From contig SXIR01000166.1 in the NCBI GenBank assembly GCA_005772765.1, positions 1 through 45,311 of the forward strand: a stretch of 45,311 bases of DNA, in the 5' to 3' direction. A model generated the notes under the pieces. It was not told where the DNA came from and did not search any database. It saw only the letters and a list, made by a program, of their open reading frames with translations. The stretch's first letter is position 1, and each line of letters opens with the position of its first letter. Shown one piece after another: positions 1 to 7,673 of the stretch. The stretch comes from Actinomycetota bacterium. Lineage in GTDB: Bacteria; Actinomycetota; Acidimicrobiia; IMCC26256; PALSA-610. The position numbers and the translations under genes were made by a program.

Positions 1-222
1 GAGTTCGAATGGTCGTGGGGGGCACGCGCCGTCGGAGTTCCGTTGATCACGCTCGGCGCGGTCCTGTCGTACACGAGCTATCGCCGCTGGGAGGCGAACG
101 AGTCGGCGATGCGGAGAGGCGCGCCACTGCCACCGTCGAACCTGCCCAAGGTGCTGGCCATTGGGATCGCAGTCGCAAGTACCGTCGCAGCCGTGGTTGC
201 CCTGATCGGCACCGCCGAGTGA
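1..222 (+). CDS. DUF202 (YidH-like) membrane protein, 5' end outside window
   Basis: The reading frame is open from base 1 to the TGA at 220-222 (73 codons seen). The visible part has a hydrophobic segment (GVPLITLGAVLSY), a short charged loop (YRRWEANESAMRRG) and a second membrane segment (VLAIGIAVASTVAAVVALIG). The helix, YRRW-type loop, Pro-rich turn and last helix fit the C-terminal half of DUF202/YidH proteins, small inner-membrane proteins of unknown function. The stop overlaps the next gene's GTG by four bases, so the two are probably translationally coupled. Pairs of DUF202 genes are common in actinobacteria. The N-terminus cannot be assessed. Confidence 0.7.
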   Translation, partial: EFEWSWGARAVGVPLITLGAVLSYTSYRRWEANESAMRRGAPLPPSNLPKVLAIGIAVASTVAAVVALIGTAE

Positions 223-563
223 ACGACGCGCTGCGCCCCGACGTCGTCGACGACGAAGCGCTCCCCGGACTCGCGGGAGAACGCACCGACCTTGCGTGGT
301 CGCGTTCGGGCCTCGCCGTGATCACATGCGCGGGCGCGATCCTGCGGCGCATCCTCGACAGCTTCGAGTCGGTCACGGCTCGCTTTCTCGTGTTCGGCCT
401 ATTGGTGAGCGGCGGCGCGGCGTGGATGGCTGCCATGGGCCACGCGCGGATCGTCGCTCGCACCACGATGGAGGGGCGTTCGGTCGCCAACCCGCGGGTG
501 CTGGCCACCACGGCCTACGGCACAACCGCGCTCGCCGTCGCGGCCCTCGTGCTCGCGATCTGA
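219..563 (+). CDS. DUF202 family membrane protein
   Basis: This encodes 114 residues from a GTG that overlaps the previous stop (GTGA). The N-terminus is acidic (VNDALRPDVVDDEALPGLAG) and is followed by ERTDLAWSRSGLAV, the hallmark of DUF202 (E-R-T-x-L-A-W-x-R). Three hydrophobic segments follow: about residues 34-50, 55-75 and 92-112. The function of DUF202 is unknown; it is an integral membrane protein. The upstream gene is a second DUF202 member, so they probably form a pair. The start is chosen because translation before it lies within the other gene and the ERTxLAW motif falls at the usual distance from it. Confidence 0.8.
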   Translation: MNDALRPDVVDDEALPGLAGERTDLAWSRSGLAVITCAGAILRRILDSFESVTARFLVFGLLVSGGAAWMAAMGHARIVARTTMEGRSVANPRVLATTAYGTTALAVAALVLAI

Positions 564-608
564 TCGCGCGATCGTCGGGTTCGACCGCGACGAGCGGGTC
601 GGGAAACC

Positions 609-806
609 TCAGTCGTCGACGAAGCGGAACCATCGCGCATCGGTCGCGGCGCGCGTCGTCGTGTCGACCCGCTCGCAACCGACGGAGAACTGGTTGTCGC
701 CGGGTGATTCGAAGCGCGTCGACGCACACCCAGCGTTGTCGAACCACTGGCGGATCTGGGGCGTGAGGTCGGGCGGGCGACGATGACGAGTCCAGATGAT
801 CGCTAC
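609..806 (-). pseudogene. C-terminal remnant of a class I methyltransferase
   Basis: The minus strand reads about 66 codons between an in-frame stop (807-809) and TGA (609-611). It begins VAIIWTRHRRPPDLTPQI and continues with RQWFDNAGC and a tail ending ARWFRFVDD. From memory, the segment WTRHRRPPDLTP-x-IR-x-WF is the last third of a family of actinobacterial SAM-dependent methyltransferases, where it follows the cofactor-binding fold. No ATG, GTG or TTG is available before the motif, and the fragment starts within six codons of the LLM gene's stop. I infer a truncated gene whose N-terminal part was lost in a rearrangement. A very short protein with a non-standard start is less likely. Confidence 0.5.
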
Positions 807-810
807 TCAG

Positions 811-1800
811 TCAGCGGATCTGCGGGAGCACCTTTGCGGCAAACAGTTCGAGGCTCTCCCATGCCAGCCGCGGCGGCAATCCGCCCGCCAACGGATGGAA
901 GTTGAGTGCACCAATTCGATCGCCGCCCTCGCGAACTCGCTCGACGATTCCGTCGGGGGTGTCGACCCAGAGGTTGGGTGCAGCCTTCAGGTCCTCGACG
1001 TCGGTGGCATGCACCACCGGCATCGAGTGTTGCCCGGGCGTCTGGAACGACGCGTACGTCGACGTCTCGTAGAACAGGAACTGACCGATGTCGTTCCACG
1101 CGCGGTCGGGATCGTCGGCGACGTGGACGAAGGTCGGGCCGCTCGGATGCATCACGTAGCCGCCGTCGAAGCCGATTCTTGCGGCTTCGGCTTGGTACGC
1201 CTCGGGCAACTCGGGATCGCTGTTCATCGGCATCATCGGAAGGTGGAGGCGCGCGGCTCGACGCGCTGCGGCCGGAACTCCACCACCCATCAGCAACACC
1301 GGATGGGGCTGGGTGATCGGGCGGGGCGTCACGCGCATCGTGCGCCCCTGCCACTCGACGGTCTCGTTCGCGAGCGCGTCACGAATCGCGCGGGCGTGTT
1401 CTTCGAGCAATGGCCCACGACGGGCGTGGTCGACTCCTGCCATCTCGAACTCTTCGACGCGATAGCCCGCGCCGAGCACCGTCATCAATCGACCGGGAAA
1501 CGCGTTGTCGATCACCGCGATCTGTTCGGCGAGCCGGATCGGGTCGTGCAACGGCGCCAAGGCCGCGGAAACGAACCACGGGATGCGCTTCGTCCGCGCG
1601 AGCCCGATTGCCGCAACAGTGAAGGGCGACGGGATCCAGCCGTCGTCGACCCCGTGATGCTCGGAGACGACGTTCATCGCGAAGCCCTGCGCGTCGGCCC
1701 ACTCCCACATCGCAAACGCCTCGGAGTAGATCTCGCTGGCCGATGCCGGGCCCCACGCCGGTGCTCGGAAATCCTGACGGAGCGTGCATACCGGCGTCAT
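811..1800 (-). CDS. LLM class flavin-dependent oxidoreductase
   Basis: The 329-residue product has the bacterial luciferase-like TIM-barrel signature. An early segment WADAQGFAMNVVSEHHG is followed by P-S-P-F-T-V-A-A, then LAEQIAVIDNAFPGRLMTVLGAGYR, the usual strand-helix that contacts the phosphate of FMN or F420. The family carries out two-electron oxidations or hydride transfers with reduced flavin or F420. The substrate cannot be read from sequence. The ATG overlaps the stop of the next upstream gene, another LLM protein, by four bases (ATGA), so it is the last intact gene of the aldehyde dehydrogenase-LLM-LLM operon. Length is normal for the family. The methyltransferase remnant lies directly downstream. 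Confidence 0.88.
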   Translation of the reverse strand: MTPVCTLRQDFRAPAWGPASASEIYSEAFAMWEWADAQGFAMNVVSEHHGVDDGWIPSPFTVAAIGLARTKRIPWFVSAALAPLHDPIRLAEQIAVIDNAFPGRLMTVLGAGYRVEEFEMAGVDHARRGPLLEEHARAIRDALANETVEWQGRTMRVTPRPITQPHPVLLMGGGVPAAARRAARLHLPMMPMNSDPELPEAYQAEAARIGFDGGYVMHPSGPTFVHVADDPDRAWNDIGQFLFYETSTYASFQTPGQHSMPVVHATDVEDLKAAPNLWVDTPDGIVERVREGGDRIGALNFHPLAGGLPPRLAWESLELFAAKVLPQIR

Positions 1801-2735
1801 ACAGCACCCTGACCTTCGAGGTACGGGCCGATGCGGTCACCGAACGCTGCGACCTGGTCGCAGAACTCCTCGATGTCGCGCGCTCGAAATCGCATCTGGA
1901 GGTGGTTCACACCCATGGCACCCATCTCGTTGCACTTGTCGATGACGCGTTGGTCGCTGCCGCTCACGGTGTAGTCGCCGAAGTCCCAGTCGGCGTCGCC
2001 GACATAGACGTACTCGTGGATGTAGCCGATGTCGAGGGCCTGGCCGGCGCGGACCTCGTCGCGCCGGCGCCGGATGGCATCGATCGACTCGGGCATCAAC
2101 TTGCGCATCGTGCCCTGCGGGATCCATCCGTCGCCGCGCTCGGCGACACGTCGCAACGCCGGCGCGCCCGATCCGCCAATCCAGATCGGAGGACGAGGTT
2201 GCTGCACCGGCGCCGGTTGTTGGGTGGGTTCGGCAGCCCAGGCCGCGACCACGCCATCGATCGCCTCGTTGGTCAGGCGCCCCCGCGCGGCGTAGTCGAC
2301 TCCGAGTGCGTCGAACTCCGACTCCAGATGGCCGACCCCGATCCCGAGGATCGATCGTCCGCCACTCAACGCGTCGAGGGTCGCAAACGACTTCGCGGTC
2401 TGCAGCGGCGAGCGATACGCGGCGACGTACACGTTGGTCATCAGACGGGTGCGGCTGGTCACCGCCGCGAGATATGCCAGCGTCGCGACGGGTTCGTACC
2501 AGGTGTACGACATGCCGCCGGCCTCGGCTGCGGCGGGCGCGACCGAGACGTGGTCGCACACCGCGACGTAGAAGAACCCCGCGTCGTCACAGGCCAGTGC
2601 GGCGCGCACGAGTTCGGTAGTGCCGACGCCGGGATCGCGTTCCCACTCCGACGACGTCCGCACCGACTTCGCCTGCACCGGCAACTGGATGCCGTAGACG
2701 AGCGCGCCGTCGGGCACGATCGACACCGTGGTCAT
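1797..2735 (-). CDS. LLM class (probably F420-dependent) oxidoreductase
   Basis: This encodes 312 residues beginning MTTVSIVPDGALVYGIQLPV. A first beta strand (YGIQLPVQ) is followed by ALACDDAGFFYVAVCDHV, then RLMTNVYVAAYRSPLQTAKSF and the loop LDALSGGRSILGIGVGHLESE. This arrangement fits F420-dependent members of the luciferase-like family. The ATG is chosen because it overlaps the aldehyde dehydrogenase stop (ATGA), giving coupled translation; the frame stays open further upstream only because it runs through the neighbour. A Gln/Pro-rich insert (TQQPAPVQQPRPP) precedes the conserved PPIWIGGSG strand. Substrate is unknown. A role in oxidising a steroid or lipid breakdown product would suit the KstR-like site ahead of the operon, but that is inference. 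Confidence 0.87.
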   Translation of the reverse strand: MTTVSIVPDGALVYGIQLPVQAKSVRTSSEWERDPGVGTTELVRAALACDDAGFFYVAVCDHVSVAPAAAEAGGMSYTWYEPVATLAYLAAVTSRTRLMTNVYVAAYRSPLQTAKSFATLDALSGGRSILGIGVGHLESEFDALGVDYAARGRLTNEAIDGVVAAWAAEPTQQPAPVQQPRPPIWIGGSGAPALRRVAERGDGWIPQGTMRKLMPESIDAIRRRRDEVRAGQALDIGYIHEYVYVGDADWDFGDYTVSGSDQRVIDKCNEMGAMGVNHLQMRFRARDIEEFCDQVAAFGDRIGPYLEGQGAV

Positions 2736-4201
2736 CCGGGCCAGACCATCGACTGGAGTTCGGTGTAGGCGTGGAGACCGAACACACCACCGTCGCGGCC
2801 GACGCCGGAGTATTTCGTCCCACCGAACGGCGTCTCGTGGTTGCGCTGCACGGTGTTGATGCCGACGTTGCCCGCGCGCATCAGCTTCCCGACGCGCATC
2901 GCACGCGCCGAGTCGCTCGAGAACACGTAGTCGTAGAGGCCGAAGTCGGAGTCGTTCGCAATCGCGATGCCCTCTTCGTCGTCGCCGTCGAACGGCACCG
3001 CGACGATCACCGGCCCGAAGATCTCCTCGCGGACGCACCGGAAGTCTGGGCGACAGTCGGCGATGAGCGTCGGCTGGAGATACGCGCCGGCGTCGAGGCC
3101 GTCAGGACGACCTCCACCGGCGACCACCGTTGCGCCTTGCTCCTTGCCGCTCGCGATGTAGCTCTCGACTCGATCGCGGTGGCCGGTGTTGATCAGCGGT
3201 CCGAGCACCACACCGGGCTCATGGGGGTCGCCGACCTTCAAGACGTTCGCCATCTTGGCGAGACCAGCCACGACCTCGTCGTACTTGCTGCGGTGGATGA
3301 TTGCCCGGGTCGGTGCCGTACAGATCTGGCCCGAGTGGAACGTCCACACCGAGCCGATCGCGCCGACCGCGGTCTTCACGTCGGCGTCGTCGAGCACGAG
3401 CGCCGCGCCTTTGCCGCCGAGTTCGAGCAGCAAACGCTTCATCGTGCGCCCGCCCGCCTCGGCAATGCGCAGTCCCACGCCGGTCGAACCCGTGAACGAC
3501 ACCATGTCGACGTCGCGCGAGTCGACGAGCGCTTCTCCGGTCGGCGGGGTCGAACCAGTGACACAGTTGATGACCCCCGGCGGAAAACCGACTTCGTCGT
3601 TCAACAGCCGGCACAGTTCGATGACCGCAAGCGGGTCTTGCGATGCGGGACGCACGACGACCGTGTTGCCCGTCGCCAGCGCCGGACCGATCTTTCCGGC
3701 CATGTTCACGATCGGGAAGTTGTACGGAGTGATGCACGCCACGACGCCGACGGGGATGCGCCGTGCGATCGCACCCATGATGCCGCCAGGAGCGAGTGCG
3801 GTCTGGGGCATCTCCATCGGCGGCAGCGGGATCGTGTCGGTGTCGAGCGCGCCGCGGGCATACCGATCGAAGCGAGCGAACACCTGCGGAACCTGCATCG
3901 ACTTGCCGACGGTCGCCGTACAACCAGTCTCGGAGATCACGAGCGGCACCAACTCGTCGGCGTGCGCGCGCACGACCTCCGCGGCCTTCTTCAACAACTC
4001 GGCGCGGTATTCGGGTTTGGTGCGCGACCACGACGCGAACGCGTCCTTGGCGGCTGCCGCGGCGTCGATCGACTGCTGCACCGACGCTTCGGGAGCGCGG
4101 CCGACGACCTCGCCGTTGGCCGGGTTGACGATGTCGTAGGTCCCGTCGGCTCCATCGGCCCATGCCCCGCCGATGAGCACCTGATACGTGTCGCGTGCCA
4201 T
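2732..4201 (-). CDS. NAD(P)+-dependent aldehyde dehydrogenase
   Basis: The 489-residue protein is full length for the ALDH superfamily. Visible elements are the oxyanion Asn in TPYNFP (N161), the catalytic base in LLLELGGKG (E260), the nucleophile in SGQICTAPTR (C294) and the C-terminal PFGGTKYSGVGRDGG loop. One unusual feature is VVVRPAS near residue 184, where the cofactor-contacting Lys of most ALDHs (VVxKP) is Arg. The reaction is aldehyde to acid with NAD or NADP; the substrate is unknown. It is the first gene of a three-gene operon and overlaps the next gene by four bases. A TATTAT hexamer lies six bases before the ATG and a KstR-like palindrome overlaps it, so the mRNA is predicted to be leaderless and repressor controlled. 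Confidence 0.93.
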   Translation of the reverse strand: MARDTYQVLIGGAWADGADGTYDIVNPANGEVVGRAPEASVQQSIDAAAAAKDAFASWSRTKPEYRAELLKKAAEVVRAHADELVPLVISETGCTATVGKSMQVPQVFARFDRYARGALDTDTIPLPPMEMPQTALAPGGIMGAIARRIPVGVVACITPYNFPIVNMAGKIGPALATGNTVVVRPASQDPLAVIELCRLLNDEVGFPPGVINCVTGSTPPTGEALVDSRDVDMVSFTGSTGVGLRIAEAGGRTMKRLLLELGGKGAALVLDDADVKTAVGAIGSVWTFHSGQICTAPTRAIIHRSKYDEVVAGLAKMANVLKVGDPHEPGVVLGPLINTGHRDRVESYIASGKEQGATVVAGGGRPDGLDAGAYLQPTLIADCRPDFRCVREEIFGPVIVAVPFDGDDEEGIAIANDSDFGLYDYVFSSDSARAMRVGKLMRAGNVGINTVQRNHETPFGGTKYSGVGRDGGVFGLHAYTELQSMVWPG

Positions 4202-4207
4202 GAGCCG

Positions 4208-4225
4208 ATAATAGAACGCGTTCTA
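4208..4225 (-). promoter_or_regulatory. -10 box and KstR-like operator of the ALDH operon
   Basis: Bases 4212-4225 form a perfect 14-base palindrome, TAGAACGCGTTCTA. It matches TNNAACNNGTTNNA, the site described for the TetR-family repressor KstR of actinobacterial sterol catabolism. On the minus strand a TATTAT hexamer (4213-4208) overlaps its edge and ends six bases before the ATG at 4201. A bound repressor would cover the -10 region. No kstR gene is in the window, so the identity of the binder is inferred. Confidence 0.7.
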
Positions 4226-4236
4226 GTTTCGCGCTA

Positions 4237-4986
4237 CTACGGGACCACCCGTGCCGTGACGGCACCCTCGACATCGTCGACCGTCACCTCGATCGTCGCG
4301 ATCTCGGCAAAGTTCCGCACCGCAACGCACGAAAAGGTCGATCCGGGCGTGAGCGCCGCGGTGGCCGTGTCGTCGGCGAACGTGGCGGGGCACGACAAGA
4401 AAAACGTTCCACCCAGGGGCCCGACCAATTGCTGCACGACCCGATCGGCCACCACGCCGTAATCGAGTTTGGCTTCGGTCCACCGGATGTCGCGGATCTT
4501 CGCGTCGCGTGCGACCACGACTTCGAGTGCGCGCGTGAAACCGCCGTAATCGACCGAGCAGGTCGCGGTCGTCTTCGCAGTGACGATCAGGTACGTCCGT
4601 TGCTCGGAACCGCAGTTGGCCGAGACGTCGAGGCCCTCGTTCTGCAACACGAACGCCGCGGCAGATGCTTCGAGATTGGTAACCGGAAGCGTCGACACCC
4701 GCTTCGTGGGTCGAAAGGAGTACTGCTTCGGCTTGCGGGTCACCGTGAACGGCACGTCTTGGCCGTCGATGGTCAAGGTGCACTCGAACGACCCGCCGAC
4801 GTCGATATCGGCATCGTCGGGACACACGGCGTCGCCGACGACCGCCCCTTCGAGGTCGGCTGACCCGTTCGCCGCGATCTCGGCTTCGAGCGCTTCGACG
4901 TCGAGCGTCGAGCCCCCGTCGCCACCACAGCCCACCGCCGCAATCACCAGCGTCCCCACGACGACGAACCGCGCTCCGCCCCTCAC
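4237..4986 (-). CDS. lipoprotein with repeated DUF4333-like domains
   Basis: The 249-residue product starts at GTG with a short Arg-containing n-region, a hydrophobic stretch (FVVVGTLVIAAVG) and a lipobox ending AAVGCG, so Cys20 should be lipidated and the protein anchored outside the membrane. Behind it are three similar units of about 75 residues. Each starts with a helix like LEAEIAANG or ASAAAFVLQNEG and has paired Cys in V-x-C-P and F-x-C-T-L contexts (AVCPDDAD...SFECTL, ANCGSEQ...ATCSVD, LSCPATF...FSCVAV). This pattern is that of DUF4333, found in mycobacterial lipoproteins of unknown role. It begins 12 bases after the amidohydrolase stop and may be cotranscribed with it. No clear ribosome site is seen. 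Confidence 0.75.
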   Translation of the reverse strand: MRGGARFVVVGTLVIAAVGCGGDGGSTLDVEALEAEIAANGSADLEGAVVGDAVCPDDADIDVGGSFECTLTIDGQDVPFTVTRKPKQYSFRPTKRVSTLPVTNLEASAAAFVLQNEGLDVSANCGSEQRTYLIVTAKTTATCSVDYGGFTRALEVVVARDAKIRDIRWTEAKLDYGVVADRVVQQLVGPLGGTFFLSCPATFADDTATAALTPGSTFSCVAVRNFAEIATIEVTVDDVEGAVTARVVP

Positions 4987-4998
4987 GAGGGCGGCACG

Positions 4999-6207
4999 TT
5001 ACAGCGAGAAGTCGAGTCCGAGCATGCGGATGGCGTTCCCGCGACAGATCTTGTCGACCTGCGCTTGGGTCAGGTCCTTCATGATCTCCTCCGCGACCTT
5101 GACCGTGTGCGGCCACGTGCTGTCGGAGTGCGGGTAGTCCGTCTCGAACGTGATGTTGTCCTCACCGACTGCACCGATGTTCGCGAGCCCATGAGGATCG
5201 TCGAAGAAGCACCCGTAGACGTTCGAGCGGTAGTACTCCGACGGAGGCCGTTTCACGATGTCGGCCACGCCGCCCCAGCCACGGTTGTCCTCCCACACCT
5301 TGTCGGCGCGTTCGAGCACGTAGGGGATCCAGCCGATCTGGCCTTCGCTGTAGGCGATGGTCAGTTTCGGGAAGCGTTCGAACACACCCGACATGAGCCA
5401 GTCGGCCAACGACATCGCCGCGTTCATGTAGGTGAGGGTCGAGCCAACAGCAGCAGGTGCGTCGGTCGAGGTCGACGGCATCTTGGACGACGATCCGATG
5501 TGCATGTTGATGACGGTGCCGGTCTCTTCGCAGGCTAGGAAGAGCGGATCCCAGAAGCGGTCCTTGTCGTGCACGGACGGAAGCCCGAGAAACGGCGGGA
5601 TCTCGCTGAAGGTGAGCGCGCGGCAGCCCTTTGCCGCGTTGCGGCGGACTTCGGCGGCCGCGGCGACCGGATCCCACAACTGGATGATGATGAGCGGAAT
5701 CAAGCGACCGTTGGTGCCCGCGCACCACTCGTCGAGCATCCAGTCGTTGTAGGCCTTGACGCACAGGTCACCGAGTTCGCGGTCCTTGCGCTCGTAGAAC
5801 GTCTGGCCGCAAAATCGCGGGAAGCTCGGAAAGCACAAGCTCGCTTCGACGTGGTTCACGTCCATGTCGGCGAGGCGGTCGGCCTGGGTGTGACAACCCG
5901 GTCGCATGTCGTCCATCGTGATCGGGCTCACCGTGACCTCTTCGCGCGGGTAGCCCGCGGCCGCTGACAATCGCGTCAGTGGGTAGTTGAGGTCTTCGAT
6001 CAACCACCAGTCGCACCAGGTGCCCTCTTCGTTGGCGGTGGCTTCTTCGTAGCTGAACACCCCGCCGACGTAACCCATACGTTTGATCTTGCGTCGCTCG
6101 ATGCGGGGTCCGACATCGGCGAACTTGGCGGGCAGCCGGCTGCTCCACACGTTGGCGGGCTCGATGACGTGGTCGTCGACCGAAATGATCTTGGGAATGG
6201 TGACCAT
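4999..6207 (-). CDS. amidohydrolase family protein (ACMSD-like, amidohydrolase 2)
   Basis: The 402-residue protein opens IPKIISVDDHVIEPANVWSSRLP, the typical start of TIM-barrel metal-dependent hydrolases of the amidohydrolase 2/ACMSD group; the usual D-x-H metal motif appears as D-D-H. Further metal or active-site positions include INMHIGSSS (His of strand five), LTIAYSEGQIGWIPYVLERAD and the late FETDYPHSDSTWP with the conserved Asp. Substrates in this group are aromatic or other ring-derived acids; the exact one is unknown. Start: ATG with TAGCCT on the minus strand (6219-6214) ending six bases upstream, so a leaderless mRNA is expected. A 25-base palindrome covers the region just upstream. 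Confidence 0.87.
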   Translation of the reverse strand: MVTIPKIISVDDHVIEPANVWSSRLPAKFADVGPRIERRKIKRMGYVGGVFSYEEATANEEGTWCDWWLIEDLNYPLTRLSAAAGYPREEVTVSPITMDDMRPGCHTQADRLADMDVNHVEASLCFPSFPRFCGQTFYERKDRELGDLCVKAYNDWMLDEWCAGTNGRLIPLIIIQLWDPVAAAAEVRRNAAKGCRALTFSEIPPFLGLPSVHDKDRFWDPLFLACEETGTVINMHIGSSSKMPSTSTDAPAAVGSTLTYMNAAMSLADWLMSGVFERFPKLTIAYSEGQIGWIPYVLERADKVWEDNRGWGGVADIVKRPPSEYYRSNVYGCFFDDPHGLANIGAVGEDNITFETDYPHSDSTWPHTVKVAEEIMKDLTQAQVDKICRGNAIRMLGLDFSL

Positions 6208-6213
6208 GCACTG

Positions 6214-6248
6214 AGGCTATCGCCGAATCTGACGGTGCGTCAGATTCG
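6214..6248 (-). promoter_or_regulatory. promoter and long palindromic operator before the amidohydrolase
   Basis: The inverted repeat has ten-base perfect arms, CGAATCTGAC (6224-6233) and GTCAGATTCG (6239-6248), around a five-base centre GGTGC. The inner part, TGACG-GTG-CGTCA, looks like TetR-family operators. The proposed -10 box of the amidohydrolase (TAGCCT, minus strand, 6219-6214) lies four bases away, so a bound protein would cover the spacer and -35 area. The regulator is not in the window as far as I can tell. Confidence 0.65.
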
Positions 6249-6406
6249 AGACTCCCGCTGAATCCCATCGATCGTCGACGGTGGGGAACCTCGGACGAGC
6301 ACGAGGCAGTTTTCCGTACAGATCGGCGCGCGACGTTCCGATGACGACAACAGGCATTGGGATGGCCGCGTGACGCCAGGGACGGCGTCGACGCACGGGA
6401 GGCACC

Positions 6407-7105
6407 ATGGAAGGGCCGGCGTTCGACGCCGCTCGCGCGTACCTGCGCGAAGTCCTGGCGGGTTCCTACGCGCGCGCGTCGGCCGGACTCGATCAGGCCA
6501 TCGCCAACGAAGGCCTCGGAGCAATCAACGGCGCACTCGCCGACGCGGCCCGTTCGTTGCTCGACCAGATCCGCTACCCGTCGGGAACGATCGACGTACT
6601 CGCCGAAGTCGATCGCATCGGCCACCGCATCGCCGAAGTCACGGTGATCGGTCCCGACGATCGCGAGCGAACGGTCGAGGCCGAACGGCAGAAGTCGCTG
6701 ATCGTGTTCTGCGGCAGCGAGGGACTTCCGTGTGCCGCCCGAACCGACGTGGCGAGTTGGACGCCCCTCGATCGCCTGCATTCGCTCGCTCGCACGGTGG
6801 TCGGTCTCGCGGTCGTCGTGAGCGAACGTACCGGCGTCGATCGGGAGACGGTCGCGCTCGAACTCGGCATTCCCGGCGAGCCGCGTGCCGCGCTGGGCAC
6901 GTTCAGCCTGGCGTGGCGCGACGAGTTCGGGCAGCCGAGCGTGCTCGCCGGCGCACTCCCCCGAGGCCAGACCGCCCACATCACGTTCCTCGGGACCGGT
7001 ACGACCAGCTTGCGGTCGATCTTTGCGCGCGTCGCTGTCGGCGGCACCCGGCTACGCCCAGGTGTCGAGCACCCGGTCGGTGGTGGTCAACGTCGCGAGC
7101 AGTGA
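6407..7105 (+). CDS. protein of unknown function
   Basis: I do not recognise this 232-residue protein. It starts at an ATG with a good ribosome site (GGGAGG, 6397-6402, four bases before the ATG), one of the few clear ones in the window. The N-terminal 60 residues are helix-forming and Ala-rich (FDAARAYLREVLAGSYARA, GAINGALADAARSLLDQI). The rest alternates charged strands with helices and has no signal peptide or membrane segment. The last 54 bases run antisense into the isochorismatase-like gene, so the Arg/Gly-rich tail after FARVAVGG may be poorly constrained. It stands alone on the plus strand, divergent from the amidohydrolase across 199 bases. Confidence 0.7.
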   Translation: MEGPAFDAARAYLREVLAGSYARASAGLDQAIANEGLGAINGALADAARSLLDQIRYPSGTIDVLAEVDRIGHRIAEVTVIGPDDRERTVEAERQKSLIVFCGSEGLPCAARTDVASWTPLDRLHSLARTVVGLAVVVSERTGVDRETVALELGIPGEPRAALGTFSLAWRDEFGQPSVLAGALPRGQTAHITFLGTGTTSLRSIFARVAVGGTRLRPGVEHPVGGGQRREQ

Positions 7106-7672
7106 CAACGAGTTGGTGAGCACTGCTTCGCCGTACTCCCGTGGGACGCCCGCCACTGCGTCGCGCGGCATGACGAACTGGTAGCCGCGATTCACTGCGT
7201 CGACGCAGAAGTTGAACATCCCGATGTTGAGGCTCACGCCAACGCCCACAATCGTGGTGATGCCGCCGTTGCGCAACATCGAATCGAGTTGCGTGCCCGT
7301 CATCGGTCCGACCCCGTGGTAGCGCTCGAGGACGACGTCTCGTTGGTCGACGCCGATCGCGTCGGGCACCTGCACTGCGTCGGTTCCGGGGAGCAACTGA
7401 ACCGGCGACTTCAAGACCCCGTGGAACAACCGCGCGTTGCGGTTCGCCCCAGTCAGGTCCGAACGCGTCGCTGCGGTGCAGTGATACACCGGAATACCGA
7501 CTGCGCGGGCTCGCGCCGCGAGGCGAGCGCAGTTCCCGATGAGGTCGACCGCCGCGGCCGACGCCGCCAACTCCGGCAGCGCGCTGGGCGTCCCGACGAC
7601 ACCGTTTTGCACCTCTTGCAGCACTAACGCCGTGCGTTCCGGCGCACACAACTCGCTGAGATCGAGCGGCAC
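7052..7672 (-). CDS. isochorismatase-like protein lacking the usual catalytic triad
   Basis: The 206-residue protein has the isochorismatase-like fold: first strand TALVLQEVQNGVVG, then ARLAARARAVGIPVYHCTA, GTQLDSMLRNGGITTIVGVGVSLN and a final RGYQFVMPRDAVAGVP. In cysteine-hydrolase members the triad is Asp (VIDxQ), Lys and Cys (TxxCV). Here the Asp position reads QEVQ, the Lys position is ERYHG and the Cys position is NIGMF, so all three are changed. As I recall, related actinobacterial proteins share this pattern, which would make it a subfamily trait and not damage. GTG start at 7672, one base after the ligase stop. Last gene of a four-gene operon. The function may be non-hydrolytic binding or a different chemistry. 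Confidence 0.78.
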   Translation of the reverse strand: MPLDLSELCAPERTALVLQEVQNGVVGTPSALPELAASAAAVDLIGNCARLAARARAVGIPVYHCTAATRSDLTGANRNARLFHGVLKSPVQLLPGTDAVQVPDAIGVDQRDVVLERYHGVGPMTGTQLDSMLRNGGITTIVGVGVSLNIGMFNFCVDAVNRGYQFVMPRDAVAGVPREYGEAVLTNSLSLLATLTTTDRVLDTWA

Positions 7673-7673
7673 G

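Noticed and set aside
796-1812. Long plus-strand open frame of 338 codons
   Set aside because: It is antisense to the LLM oxidoreductase gene; its translation is rich in Arg, His and Val and has no recognisable motif, as expected for a shadow of a high-GC gene.
2771-4462. Plus-strand open frame of 563 codons
   Set aside because: It is antisense to the aldehyde dehydrogenase gene, whose catalytic motifs are intact on the minus strand; the plus reading has no fold signature.
5918-5932. GTGA-N6-TCAC match as a third CRP site
   Set aside because: It is inside the amidohydrolase coding region and lacks the symmetrical CGTGAC/GTCACG flanks of the two intergenic sites.
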